Assembly (NCBI GenBank): GCA_903847205.1
Contig: CAINDA010000037.1
Span: 39,440-103,439, forward strand
Length of the DNA stretch: 64,000 nucleotides
Direction: 5' to 3'
From: an uncultured Bacteroidota bacterium
Lineage (GTDB): Bacteria > Bacteroidota > Bacteroidia > 2-12-FULL-35-15
In this document: positions 9,370 to 17,561 of the stretch, piece by piece
Position numbering within the stretch: position 1 is the first letter of the stretch
How the letters are laid out: each line of letters begins with the position of its first letter
Made by a program: the position numbers and the translations under genes
The notes under the pieces: generated by a model
Database searches by the model: none
Seen by the model: only the letters and a program-made list of their open reading frames with translations
Told to the model about the DNA's origin: nothing

Positions 9370-9540
9370 TTAACCGCAAAGACGGAAAGGCGCTAAGTTT
9401 AATTAAATATTATCTCGCAAAGACGCAGAGACGCAAAGAAAAAGTTTAATCCCCCTGCTTCGCGCCGGCATACGCACCCCCCTTTGCTTTCACACATGCG
9501 GGCGCTGAAGGGGGATTAAGACGCTGAGTTTAAATAAATA
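9370..9540. repeat. Degenerate CGCAAAGACGC-type repeats with an inserted inverted-repeat element
   Basis: The gap holds copies of a GCAAAGACG / GCAGAGACGCAAAG dispersed repeat (9375-9440), followed by TTAATCCCCCT at 9446-9456 and its exact inverse AGGGGGATTAA at 9509-9519. Similar GCTAAGTTTAATTAA and GCTGAGTTTAAATAA segments lie on the two sides. It could be a small non-coding element embedded in older repeats. Confidence 0.5.
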
Positions 9541-9576
9541 ATTAGCCTGCTTCACACTTGTGCGCGGAAGGAAATT

Positions 9577-10701
9577 TTATCCCCTCCGTATTTTTTGAAT
9601 TGTAATTTTTAATTCTTTTTCAATGGTTTTTAACCTGTCCATTTCAGAACTTGTAACTAAGCTTATTGATAATCCTTTTTTACCTGCGCGGGCTGTGCGT
9701 CCGCTGCGGTGAGTATAATATTCGAGCTGTTCGGGGAGCTGGTAATGAATCACAAACTGAAGGTTATCCACATCAATACCGCGTGCAGCCATATCGGTAG
9801 CTACCAGAATCTGAACTTTTTGATTTTTAAAGGCTCGCATTACTTTTTCGCGGTCGCGCTGCTGTAAGTCGCCGTGAAGGGCTTCGGCAAGGTGGTTGCG
9901 GGCAATCAGCTGTTTGGCTAGGGACTGGGTTCCGTCTTTGGTTTTGCAAAATACAATGCCGCGGCCTTTACCTGCTGTCCGAAGAAATTCGAGCAGGGTA
10001 TTTAATTTATCTTTGGTATCAATACACTGCACATACTGGTGTTCGATATCGCGGTTCACTACATTTTTTACATCAACCACAACTTTATAGGCATCTTCGG
10101 CCATGTAGTTCTGAATAATTTCCGTTAACGATTCAGGTATAGTTGCCGAAAACAGCCATGTATAACGCTGGCCGTTGGTCTGTTTTAAAATTGTATCAAT
10201 GCTGTCTTTAAAACCCATGCTGAGCATTTCGTCGGCTTCGTCCAGCACAATGGTTTTAACATGTTTTAAACTAATGGCGCGACGCTCTAATAAATCAATC
10301 AGCCTGCCGGGAGTAGCTACTACTATATGTGTAGGACGGTTTAAACGGCCTATCTGAATTTCAATAGGCTCTCCGCCGTAAACGGCTTCGGTAAAAATAC
10401 GGCTGGGATTATACCGCGCAATGCGGAACAGCTGTTTAGCAATCTGCTGGCCGAGTTCGCGGGTAGGACATAATACCAGGGCCTGAATTTTTTCGCTTGT
10501 TGTATCAACTCCCTGAAGCAATGGAAGTCCGAAAGCTGCTGTTTTGCCGGTGCCCGTCTGCGCCTGACCAATAAAATCAGTGCCTTCCTTTAATAAAAAC
10601 GGAATTGATTTTTCTTGTATTTCGGTTGGGGTAATAATGTTGTTTTCGACAAGACCTTGGATTAATTCTTTGGTGATGCCTAATTCGGAAAAGGTTGACA
10701 C
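9577..10701 (-). CDS. DEAD-box ATP-dependent RNA helicase, minimal core
   Basis: 374 residues with all core motifs in order: Q-motif region (TPTEIQEKSIP), Walker A AQTGTGKT, PTRELGQQ, TPGRLIDL, Walker B DEADEM, SAT, GIVFCKT, ATDMAARGIDVDNL and HRSGRTARAG. It unwinds structured RNA, with probable roles in ribosome assembly or cold adaptation. It ends 20 residues after the helicase core, lacking the DbpA-type RNA-binding or basic tail of larger family members. The longest frame would start at a TTG (10728) that is part of an exact -7 element, so I place the start at the in-frame GTG at 10701, giving an N-terminus STFSELGI that fits the family. Confidence 0.85.
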   Translation of the reverse strand: MSTFSELGITKELIQGLVENNIITPTEIQEKSIPFLLKEGTDFIGQAQTGTGKTAAFGLPLLQGVDTTSEKIQALVLCPTRELGQQIAKQLFRIARYNPSRIFTEAVYGGEPIEIQIGRLNRPTHIVVATPGRLIDLLERRAISLKHVKTIVLDEADEMLSMGFKDSIDTILKQTNGQRYTWLFSATIPESLTEIIQNYMAEDAYKVVVDVKNVVNRDIEHQYVQCIDTKDKLNTLLEFLRTAGKGRGIVFCKTKDGTQSLAKQLIARNHLAEALHGDLQQRDREKVMRAFKNQKVQILVATDMAARGIDVDNLQFVIHYQLPEQLEYYTHRSGRTARAGKKGLSISLVTSSEMDRLKTIEKELKITIQKIRRG

Positions 10702-10725
10702 AGCTGCTGGATTTAAAATGAATGA

Positions 10726-10733
10726 CAAAGATA
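10726..10733 (-). promoter_or_regulatory. -7 promoter element of the DEAD-box helicase gene
   Basis: TATCTTTG on the minus strand. It overlaps the TTG that would begin the longest reading frame, implying transcription starts a few bases downstream, a short leader, and a GTG start at 10701. Confidence 0.5.
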
Positions 10734-10787
10734 ATGGAATTATAAGGCGGGCAGGGGGGGAAAGAAATTGAAATGATGGGTTTGCAA

Positions 10788-10828
10788 GACCTCAGACTCG
10801 GCGCTTCTTCTTGAAATAAGGAGAAGGG
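10788..10828. repeat. Dispersed 41-bp palindromic repeat, degenerate copy
   Basis: Begins GACCTCA and ends AAGGAGAAGGG. It is the same length as, and largely matches, the better-preserved copy at 12125-12165. The left arm of the hairpin has decayed to CTTCTTCTT. Confidence 0.55.
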
Positions 10829-10894
10829 TTTATTTTATTATGGAAAATTATATCTTTACAAAAAAAATTATTGTAGAACCCATAAAGTAAAATC

Positions 10895-11104
10895 ATGAAA
10901 AAAACATTTGTAATTTTTACTGTCCTAATTTCAACAACACTGTTTTCCTGCAAAAAAGATTATATATGCACTTGTACAACTACAATTCCAGGTTATACCA
11001 GTTCTACTTCCAATACTATTAAATATACTTTTAAGAAAAATGCAGTGAAGAATTGTGAACAAAATAATTCAGCCACCAACAATACTGTTTGTGTTCTAAA
11101 TTAA
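10895..11104 (+). CDS. Small lipoprotein
   Basis: 69 residues starting MKKTFVIFTVLIS, with a type-II signal peptide ending in the lipobox LFSC (Cys 19). The mature part of about 50 residues is Thr/Ser/Asn-rich with further cysteines (ICTCTTT, NCEQ, VCVLN), giving four Cys that could form two disulfides. I recognise the general shape of short Bacteroidota lipoproteins but no named domain. It is probably periplasmic-facing or surface-exposed. The next gene, on the same strand after 165 bp, has its own leader. Function unknown. Confidence 0.65.
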   Translation: MKKTFVIFTVLISTTLFSCKKDYICTCTTTIPGYTSSTSNTIKYTFKKNAVKNCEQNNSATNNTVCVLN

Positions 11105-11269
11105 ATATCCGGACAAGCCGAATATTGAACCTAATAACATGGCATAGCATTGTTATTAAAAAAAAAATTTAAGATTAGGCTGAAATATATAGAGTTTCAA
11201 AAACTTTGCATTTATTAATTATATTCGCACCCTGATTTTTCAGGCACCATAAAATATAAAATCTTTATT

Positions 11270-11941
11270 ATGAAAAAACTTAGTTTGTTTTGTTTGTTTT
11301 TAATCTCGGGCTATACATATTCTCAGGATTGCAAAGGATATTATTTTTTACAAAATAATAAAACCGTTGAAGTTACAGTGTATGATAAGGATGGAAAAGA
11401 GAATGGCAAAGTTGTGCATAAAGTAAGCAATGTTACTGCTATCAGCAATGGAGTAAGTGCTGTTATCAATACCGAAAATTTCAATAAAAAAGGGAAATCA
11501 ACTTCTACGGCATCAAATACTATTAAATGTGCAGGCGGAGTAATGATGATGGATATTAAGATGGGCCTCTCAAAAGAACAGCAGAAGCCTTATGCTGCAA
11601 CAGCTCAAACCGACAATGCTTTTATTGAATATCCGGCAAATTTAAAAACCGGCGATAACCTGAAAGATGCTGCAATTAACCTGCATAGTAATTTAAACGG
11701 GATGGAACAAAGTACTGAGATGCAGACTACAAACCGGAAAGTACTGGCAAAAGAAACAATTACATCGCCGGCCGGAACATGGGAATGTTATAAAATAAGT
11801 TATTCTTGCAAAATTACTACTAAGGTGATGTCGATGAGTATTCCAATAAATGTGGAAGGCACCGAATGGTTTTCACCTGGTTTTGGAATCGTGAAAACGG
11901 AAACCAAATACGGAACTACTCTGGTTACTTCAATTCAATAA
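11270..11941 (+). CDS. Secreted protein, TapB/DUF3108-like
   Basis: 223 residues with a signal peptide ending near GYTYSQ. The mature protein looks all-beta. It has an N-terminal DCKGYYFLQNNKTVEVTVYD stretch, a central FIEYPANLKTGDNLKDA segment, and a C-terminal SPAGTWECYKISYSCKI plus EWFSPGFGIVKTET. This W-x-C-Y-K-I and WFSPGxGIVKTE pattern is what I know from TapB/DUF3108-type envelope proteins, whose biochemical role is not established. Two cysteine pairs may be disulfide bonded. No operon partner is evident. Confidence 0.6.
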   Translation: MKKLSLFCLFLISGYTYSQDCKGYYFLQNNKTVEVTVYDKDGKENGKVVHKVSNVTAISNGVSAVINTENFNKKGKSTSTASNTIKCAGGVMMMDIKMGLSKEQQKPYAATAQTDNAFIEYPANLKTGDNLKDAAINLHSNLNGMEQSTEMQTTNRKVLAKETITSPAGTWECYKISYSCKITTKVMSMSIPINVEGTEWFSPGFGIVKTETKYGTTLVTSIQ

Positions 11942-12124
11942 TAAATCCTTTTTAAGGAAGGCTGCTTATTATCCTATTTCTTCGTTCTGATATTTTAACG
12001 AAAACCTGCTCTAATTTAAATTGAGGCGCTTAAGGATGCTGTTTTGCTATCCTGTTTCTGCCTGCACAATAAAATTATTGTATTCTTTTAAAGCAAAGGG
12101 AAAGCGGGGGTGTTATGCCTGTGA

Positions 12125-12165
12125 GACCTCATCCCCCGCCCTTCTCCTTGAAAAAAGGAGAAGGG
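12125..12165. repeat. Dispersed 41-bp repeat with perfect hairpin
   Basis: Begins GACCTCATCCCCCG and contains an exact 11-bp stem, CCCTTCTCCTT (12139-12149) and AAGGAGAAGGG (12155-12165). A diverged copy lies at 10788-10828. It sits downstream of both convergent neighbours and may also act as a terminator. Confidence 0.65.
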
Positions 12166-12202
12166 GGTGTTATGTTTAAATTTCTATTCGAAGGAGCACC
12201 AT

Positions 12203-12613
12203 TCAAGTAAAGAACATGGCTACCCCAATTAATAATACAGGTAAAATTAATGATTTAGCGAAATATGTGATAAAAAGTTTTCCATTATAGGAAGTGGAAT
12301 ACCTCTTCAATAAAAACTCATACCTTTTATTATAAAAAATAAGCAAATAATTTATGACTACGCATGGCAATATAAATAGAACAATAAAAGAAATAGCATT
12401 ATCCAATTCCCTTGGAAGAAACGTAAGGTTTAACTTATAAAAATAAAAGCCCACTACGTACTTTTGTAAAATCGTCATTATTAATGCCAAATTCATCATC
12501 ATTGCTAATGACATTAATAACATAGTGCCTAATTTCCAATTATTCTTATTGGCTGGCAATGACTTTGCTCTTGCCATACCATCCACCCAAATTCTATAAT
12601 AAAGACCTATCAT
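12203..12613 (-). CDS. Small integral membrane protein of unknown function
   Basis: 136 residues. Three hydrophobic segments are visible: about 31-52 (MLLMSLAMMMNLALIMTILQ), 73-95 (AISFIVLFILPCVVINYLLIFY) and 116-135 (SLILPVLLIGVAMFF). The N-terminus (YYRIWVDGMARAKS) is basic and probably cytoplasmic. I do not recognise a named family, though short three-helix proteins of this shape are common in Bacteroidota. The next gene upstream (12692-13240) is on the same strand 78 bp away. The two may form a pair, but nothing else links them. Confidence 0.55.
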   Translation of the reverse strand: MIGLYYRIWVDGMARAKSLPANKNNWKLGTMLLMSLAMMMNLALIMTILQKYVVGFYFYKLNLTFLPRELDNAISFIVLFILPCVVINYLLIFYNKRYEFLLKRYSTSYNGKLFITYFAKSLILPVLLIGVAMFFT

Positions 12614-12691
12614 TTCTATTCCGCACTTGTTAGTGTAGTATGAGCACTGCTATTGCAGGGCCTTCTTTTCTAATCTATATTAATGACTAGT

Positions 12692-13240
12692 TTATAGTTG
12701 TTGCTTTTTTTGACGAAAATTTTCTAAATCATTATATATATCTATTAATGCACCCATATTATCAATTTCAATAATTTTTCGCTGATTTTCGGATAACAAT
12801 AATTTTACTTTTTCAATATTATTATCACTAATAAGAATTTCTTTTAAAATTTCTCCTATTAGAACAAAATCATTTTTTTTAGGGATACTTCCATTAAAAA
12901 AAACAATACTAATAGCATCTTCATGATCTACTATTCCTATTTTTTTATCATTGTATGTTGCATCCAGCTCCAATTCATAAACAAATAATTCATTATACTT
13001 ATTAAATATATTTAAAAGGTAATCTACTAATGCATGAAAACTTGTTATTTTAGGATTATTTTCACTTGAAAAGCATCTATAACTTTCACCTTTGCCAACT
13101 TCAAGAAAATAATACAAATCATTTAGTAAATTATCCTTAGGGAAGAGTTTTAATAATTTAAAAATATTTAAATCTTCTAAATAGAAGACTTCTCTATCTT
13201 CTAATATTGTATATGATAATATAAATTCTTTTTTTTCCAT
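12692..13240 (-). CDS. Hypothetical protein, very AT-rich gene
   Basis: 182 residues with no signal peptide or membrane segment. It is rich in Leu, Ile, Asn, Lys and Glu. The N-terminus (KKEFILSYTILEDREVFYLEDLNIFKLL) and a C-terminal helical stretch ending FRQKKQQL suggest a mixed alpha/beta cytosolic protein. Base composition is noticeably more AT-rich than most neighbouring genes. That, with no recognisable family, suggests recent acquisition, perhaps as part of an immunity or polymorphic-toxin context, though no toxin is present. Coding is supported by a long uninterrupted frame in AT-rich DNA and a clean ATG. Function unknown. Confidence 0.5.
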   Translation of the reverse strand: MEKKEFILSYTILEDREVFYLEDLNIFKLLKLFPKDNLLNDLYYFLEVGKGESYRCFSSENNPKITSFHALVDYLLNIFNKYNELFVYELELDATYNDKKIGIVDHEDAISIVFFNGSIPKKNDFVLIGEILKEILISDNNIEKVKLLLSENQRKIIEIDNMGALIDIYNDLENFRQKKQQL

Positions 13241-13547
13241 ATTAATTAAAAAGTATATTCAGCTATTTCAATCATTTTTCCCCCTGCAATCCGCAAAATT
13301 TATAACATCATTTTTTATATTAATAAACCCAACCCAAAAGTATTAAATTCTTAACTGCAAGATTGAAATTATCTTATACCTATATAATATCTTGCTCCCC
13401 CGCTTGCTTTCTAAAATTTATGCTTTTCATTTCGCATTTATTCCAAATTCGTCATAAAACAATCTGCTTTAAATCATATTATCTATAAACGGATGCCAAT
13501 ATTTTTGAGCGCAATTTATTTATTCACAAATTTTAAAATCAATTTAA
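13241..13547. other. Divergent intergenic region
   Basis: AT-rich region between divergent genes. A possible -7 element, TATTTTTG, lies at 13500-13507, 41 bp before the cytochrome gene. I see no ORF, repeat or RNA structure in it. Confidence 0.35.
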
Positions 13548-14534
13548 ATGAAAAAACTGAAAAAAATTTTGTTCTGGTTAGTACTTATAATAATAGTAGT
13601 TATTTCGGGTGCAATGACGTATTGCAAAACTGCACTGCCCAATGTAGGCCCTGCGGTTGAAATGAAAATTGACGGCACACCTGAACGTATTGCCCGGGGT
13701 GAATATCTGGCCAACCATGTTACTGTATGCATCGACTGCCATTCGAAACGCGACTGGACAAGATTTTCGGGTCCGCCGCTTGAAGGAACCCTTGGAATGG
13801 GAGGCGATGCATTTGATCAAAAATATGGATTTCCGGGTGCTTATTATGCCAGAAACATAACTCCGGCAGGTATCAGCCGTTATACCGACGGCGAACTTTT
13901 CAGGGTAATAACTACCGGTGTTGATAAAGAGGGCAAAGCAATGTTCCCTATTATGCCCTGCGCAACCTATGGCAGAATGGATGAAGAAGATATTAAATCA
14001 ATAATAGCCTATATCCGCACGCTTAAGCCGATAAAAAATGAAGTTGCTCAATCATCATCTGATTTTCCGATGAATTTTATTATCAATACCATTCCTGAAA
14101 AGGCACATTTTACAAAACGGCCTGATAAAACCGATGCAGCTGCCTACAGCAAATATATTATTTCGGCAGCAGGCTGTATTGAATGCCATACCAAAGCCGA
14201 TAAAGGAAAATTAATTGCCGGTACCGAATTTGGCGGCGGAAGAGAATTTCCTAACCCGGACGGCTCAATGGGCCGCTCAAGCAATATTACACCCGATAAC
14301 GAAACCGGAATTGGCAGCTGGACCAGCGATATGTTTATTAATTTGTTTCATACCCATTCCGATTCTTTAACCTTAACTACCAAACTTAAACCGGGAGAAT
14401 TAAATTCGGTGATGCCATGGACTATGTATGGTAAAATGACTAACGACGATTTAACTGCTATTTTTAATTATTTAAAAACTGTTAAACCTATCAGCAATAA
14501 AGTTGAAAAATATTCGGTTACTGCTAAAAAATAA
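13548..14534 (+). CDS. Membrane-anchored diheme cytochrome c
   Basis: 328 residues. An uncleaved N-terminal membrane anchor (residues 7-24) is followed by two cytochrome c domains with haem-binding motifs CIDCH at 61-65 and CIECH at 210-214. Candidate axial methionines lie in MFPIMP (132-137) and in SVMPW in the second domain. The arrangement resembles the cytochrome subunits that take electrons from periplasmic dehydrogenases and pass them to the respiratory chain. No dehydrogenase or oxidase gene is adjacent, so its partner must lie elsewhere. Monocistronic with a downstream hairpin. Confidence 0.8.
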   Translation: MKKLKKILFWLVLIIIVVISGAMTYCKTALPNVGPAVEMKIDGTPERIARGEYLANHVTVCIDCHSKRDWTRFSGPPLEGTLGMGGDAFDQKYGFPGAYYARNITPAGISRYTDGELFRVITTGVDKEGKAMFPIMPCATYGRMDEEDIKSIIAYIRTLKPIKNEVAQSSSDFPMNFIINTIPEKAHFTKRPDKTDAAAYSKYIISAAGCIECHTKADKGKLIAGTEFGGGREFPNPDGSMGRSSNITPDNETGIGSWTSDMFINLFHTHSDSLTLTTKLKPGELNSVMPWTMYGKMTNDDLTAIFNYLKTVKPISNKVEKYSVTAKK

Positions 14535-14565
14535 AGGAAGCGGATGCTTTGATTATTGCATTTAC

Positions 14566-14598
14566 AAATGCGGATTCTTGATAAAAGAGTCCGCATTT
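14566..14598 (+). terminator. Probable terminator of the cytochrome gene
   Basis: AAATGCGGA at 14566-14574 pairs with TCCGCATTT at 14590-14598. The inner TTCTT/AAGAG extends the stem imperfectly, and TGTATTTT follows. Confidence 0.6.
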
Positions 14599-14630
14599 TG
14601 TATTTTAAGGATGTATGGGAGGGGATTATA

Positions 14631-14714
14631 AGTGTTTTTATTAATCTCGGGATTGGGAGTTTGACTAAACTAAGTGTTTTTATCAATCTCGGGAATAGGA
14701 GATGGACTAAAACA
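14631..14714. repeat. 42-bp tandem duplication
   Basis: Two adjacent 42-bp units (14631-14672 and 14673-14714), each starting AGTGTTTTTAT and containing AATCTCGGGA and GACTAAA. They differ at a handful of positions. The period equals that of the array at 48869 and twice that of the arrays at 20842 and 37561. Confidence 0.7.
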
Positions 14715-14787
14715 CCTGTTTTTGCCTGTTTTAAATTTTATTTACAGATGCTGTCACTCCATTTAAAAGGTTTTACAGGTATATATA

Positions 14788-14871
14788 CCCCCGGTAGGCG
14801 CGAAGTTGTGGGAAGATAAGAGGGTAGATACTTCGTGTCATTTGTAAAAGGTAAGCTGCGCTTACCATACA
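14788..14871. repeat. Dispersed intergenic repeat, copy 1
   Basis: Starts with CCCGGTAGGCG and ends with CTTCGTGTCATTTGTAAAAG, GTAAGCTGCG and CTTACCATAC. The same beginning and end occur at 38805-38886. The hairpin GGTAAG-CTGCG-CTTACC is inside it. Confidence 0.6.
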
Positions 14872-14942
14872 AAGAACGTCACAGGAAGCTTGAATTCATT
14901 CAGCAGATAAATTTATAAAATCCCCCTTAAGCGCTCAGCTGT

Positions 14943-15010
14943 GCTTTTGTCATTCGCAGCTTGCAGGCTCTGCCCTTTTCATCATTCCACATTTTTGTGC
15001 AGCATAAAAT
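14943..15010. repeat. Direct repeat flanking the Crp-DUF4395-TMEM175 block, left copy
   Basis: CTTTTGTCATTCG...CTCTGCCCTTTTCATCATTCC...TTTTTGTGC. It matches 17221-17290 imperfectly, and TAAGCG precedes both copies by a few bases. The rest of the 14535-15386 gap holds other repeats but no gene. Confidence 0.5.
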
Positions 15011-15178
15011 AAGGTAAGCAATGAAAGCTCAATTAAATTATTTGAAAAATTGAAATAAGGTTTTATTTTTATCCCGCAAAAACAGATTAATGAAAAGGGT
15101 TAGCAAAGCTTATAGTAATTATCACTTAGCAGAGCTTAGCGCCCAATGTCATTGAGTTAAGAAACACCTCGCACATAT

Positions 15179-15228
15179 TTCGACAAGCTCAATATGACTG
15201 GCGCGCGAGTCAGTCTGAGCCTGTCGAA
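15179..15228. repeat. Imperfect inverted repeat, TTCGACAGGCTCAG type
   Basis: TTCGACAAGCTCAATATGACT pairs with the inverse of AGTCAGTCTGAGCCTGTCGAA around a GGCGCGCG loop. TTCGACAGGCTCAG hairpins recur in intergenic DNA of many bacteria. It may fold as a terminator for either direction. Confidence 0.55.
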
Positions 15229-15386
15229 GACCTGAGTCAGGCTTTGTGTACAAAAAATCTTTAACTTAATTACATCGGCTTAGCGCCTGCGGGGGCGGCT
15301 TTTCCAGCGAACCTTAGCACATCATAGCTGATAAAACAGAATTGAAAAAACATATACTATTAATAAAACAAAGGATTTCTTAATTA

Positions 15387-15965
15387 ATGCTCGAAAAAAT
15401 TTCAGACGCCTTAAAAGAATTTACATTTTTGAGTCCGAAGGACTTGTTTCAGCTTGCTTCAATTGCAAAATTAAAATATGTGTCAAAAAACGAACACATA
15501 GTTAAAGCCGGCGAATATAATTACCAAGCCATAAAGGTTATCAAAGGCTTATTAAGCCATTATGTTATTGATAAAAACGGTTATGAAAGAACATTGCTTT
15601 TTGTTCCTGAAAAGATGAACTCAGGTTCGCTTCAAACAACAATAAACCGAAAACCTTCTGATGAAAACATAGTTGCATTAGAAGATAGTTTGCTTTTAAC
15701 TATTGATATAAGGGAACTTGAAAAACTTGCATCTGCCAGCATCAATATACTTAAATTGCTAAACCAAAACTATAAACAAATTATAACGGAAGCCGCTTTG
15801 CGGATTAAATTTTTGATTGTACACAGCCCCGAGGAAAGATATGTACATTTCTGCCAAACCTATCCTCACCTTGAACAACGCATAAAACAAAAGCACCTTG
15901 CCTCCTACCTTGGTATAACTGTGAGCTCGCTTTCGCGGATAAGAGCAAGAATTTCTAAGCAATAA
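15387..15965 (+). CDS. Crp/Fnr-family transcriptional regulator
   Basis: 192 residues. The N-terminal cyclic-nucleotide-binding jelly roll spans about 10-120 (VSKNEHIVKAGEYNYQAIKVIKGLL... YVIDKNGYERTLLFVPEKM). A long dimerisation helix follows, then a short winged-helix DNA-binding domain with the recognition segment QKHLASYLGITVSSLSRIRA at the C-terminus. There are no Fnr-type iron-sulfur cysteines, so it probably does not sense oxygen directly. Bacteroidota have many such regulators with unknown ligands. The two following genes are on the same strand and may be targets or co-transcribed. Confidence 0.85.
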   Translation: MLEKISDALKEFTFLSPKDLFQLASIAKLKYVSKNEHIVKAGEYNYQAIKVIKGLLSHYVIDKNGYERTLLFVPEKMNSGSLQTTINRKPSDENIVALEDSLLLTIDIRELEKLASASINILKLLNQNYKQIITEAALRIKFLIVHSPEERYVHFCQTYPHLEQRIKQKHLASYLGITVSSLSRIRARISKQ

Positions 15966-16053
15966 ATAGTATCACCTCGCTTTCGAAATTGCCTTAAGAC
16001 AATTTTTTTCTGAATTCTTCAGCAGAAATTCACCGTTCTAAAATTCAAATCGA

Positions 16054-16506
16054 ATGATACAAGGTCTTGTTTGCCCAATTTCTAATGAAAAAACAGATGG
16101 TAATGTAAGTCGGCTTACCATATTCATTAGTATAATACTAGTTGTTATTTTTATTTTTACACATCATCCGTTGTATTTGTATATAGCAGCTTTCGACTAT
16201 TTTATCAGAGCATTTTTAAAGGTAGAATACAGCCCTTTGCGTTTTGCTGCGCTCAACATTTCTAAATTATTAAAGTGGAATCCGAAATTAATTGACAAAG
16301 CACCAAAAGTGTTTGCATCCCGCTTAGGGTTTATCTGCTTATTTGTATCGGCTGTACTAATTAATCTTGGTGCATCAACAGCATCAATAATTACAGCAGC
16401 AATCGCCTCGTCTCTTTTCTTACTTGATGCATTGGGAATTGTTTGTGTAGGCTGCTTAATATATCATCATTTAGTATTCCCCCTATTTAAAAATAGTATT
16501 GATTAA
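16054..16506 (+). CDS. DUF4395 membrane protein
   Basis: 150 residues. It begins GLVCPISNEKTDGNVSRL, which matches the N-terminal signature of DUF4395 (a CP motif followed by a conserved N and R). Two hydrophobic helices follow at about 22-50, then an amphipathic loop with a YSPLRFAAL segment, and two more helices near 88-135 ending with a VGCLIYHH segment. The family is often found near thioredoxin-like or Crp genes; its function is unknown. It lies 88 bp after the Crp/Fnr gene and 29 bp before the TMEM175 gene, consistent with one operon. Confidence 0.75.
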   Translation: MIQGLVCPISNEKTDGNVSRLTIFISIILVVIFIFTHHPLYLYIAAFDYFIRAFLKVEYSPLRFAALNISKLLKWNPKLIDKAPKVFASRLGFICLFVSAVLINLGASTASIITAAIASSLFLLDALGIVCVGCLIYHHLVFPLFKNSID

Positions 16507-16535
16507 TTTAATTATTTCATCATAAAAAGAATTTA

Positions 16536-17192
16536 ATGAAAACGGTTTTTACAAAGAACGAACGATTAAGTGAGACAACAAGAATTGAAGCATTCAGTGA
16601 TGGTGTTTTTGCCATTGCAATTACACTGTTAATTCTTGAAATAAAAGTGCCTGATAGCAAAGAGTTAGAATCGGGCTTGTTGAGCGCATTATTAGAAAAA
16701 TGGCCAAGTTATCTTTCTTTTTTTATTGGTTTTTTTACTGTACTTGTCTGCTGGATTAATCATCATTATATGTTCAATAGAATTAAAACCTCCAGCCATT
16801 CCTTAATACTTGCAAACAGTGCAGTGCTTTTTGCAGTCAGCTTTGTTCCATTTCCTACTGCAGTATTATCTCAAGCATTTAAAGGCGGCGATTTACGCGC
16901 TGCTGTTCAATTATATGGCCTTGCCTATATTTTAATGGCAATTGTTTATAGAACACTTTCTTCTTTTGTATATAATGATAGAGGAGTTACTCATACTGCG
17001 GAAGAAATAAAATATAGAAAGGGAATAACTACAATGTATGCAATGTCAATTGTTCACACAGTTATCACTTTTATTATTATCTATTTTAGTGTATTTGCAA
17101 GTTTATTAATGTACATTTTGCTTTTTAGTATGTTTTTGTTTCCTGTTTGGTACACCCGCCTTATTATGAAATTTCAAAAGAGTAAAAACTAA
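16536..17192 (+). CDS. TMEM175/DUF1211 family potassium-channel-like protein
   Basis: 218 residues. The diagnostic TMEM175 signature RIEAFSDGVFAIAITLLILE is present at residues 17-36, in the first helix. Further membrane helices are visible near 55-75, 88-110, 126-140, 165-185 and 188-210, giving the usual six. Bacterial members form tetrameric potassium-permeable channels in which the FSD motif in helix 1 shapes the pore. The gene is 29 bp downstream of the DUF4395 gene and likely co-transcribed. Confidence 0.85.
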   Translation: MKTVFTKNERLSETTRIEAFSDGVFAIAITLLILEIKVPDSKELESGLLSALLEKWPSYLSFFIGFFTVLVCWINHHYMFNRIKTSSHSLILANSAVLFAVSFVPFPTAVLSQAFKGGDLRAAVQLYGLAYILMAIVYRTLSSFVYNDRGVTHTAEEIKYRKGITTMYAMSIVHTVITFIIIYFSVFASLLMYILLFSMFLFPVWYTRLIMKFQKSKN

Positions 17193-17220
17193 TAAAAATA
17201 ACGGCCGGCTCTAAGCGAGG

Positions 17221-17290
17221 CTTTTGTCTTTCGGAGTGTGGATGCTCTATCTTGCCCTTTTCATCATTCCTATTTTGTGCGGAATGAAAT
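17221..17290. repeat. Direct repeat flanking the Crp-DUF4395-TMEM175 block, right copy
   Basis: CTTTTGTCTTTCGG...CTTGCCCTTTTCATCATTCC-TATTTTGTGC, an imperfect copy of 14943-15010 in the same orientation about 2.28 kb away. Confidence 0.5.
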
Positions 17291-17359
17291 TTTCTCAAAT
17301 ATTTCAAAGTGTCAATTTTTTTATCTGTCTTTGATTCTTGTAATTTTATAATTTTGTTT

Positions 17360-17458
17360 ATGAAAAGGCAGCGTCATTCAGCTAATTGTCAGCTTAAGCA
17401 TGTACATATCCTTGATACAGAAGGAAACAAAATTCAACTGTGGGAACCAATTGATTGA
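17360..17458 (+). pseudogene. VOC/glyoxalase-family C-terminal remnant
   Basis: A 32-codon frame ends with HILDTEGNKIQLWEPID. That is the hallmark C-terminus of glyoxalase/bleomycin-resistance (VOC) proteins, where a D-x-E-G-N-K-I-x-L-W-E-P strand carries a metal-binding Glu. The first 15 codons do not look like the family, and no upstream VOC sequence is found in any frame, so most of the gene has been lost. It lies in the 369-bp gap after TMEM175, next to a direct repeat. Confidence 0.65.
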
Positions 17459-17561
17459 GTTAGAATAAATCGTTGGCGGCGAAACCAAATGATGGGTCAA
17501 AAACAAAGACAGCCAAATTGCTGAGTCAATATCAGCGGAATATTAAACACAAACAATCCTC

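Noticed and set aside
14556..14819. 87-residue frame in the gap after the cytochrome gene
   Set aside because: It spans the terminator hairpin, the 42-bp duplication and a dispersed repeat. Composition is repeat-like.
17193..17300. Integron attC-like site
   Set aside because: The TAAGCG-bounded repeats lack the inverse core sites (RYYYAAC and GTTRRRY) expected for attC, and no integrase is present.
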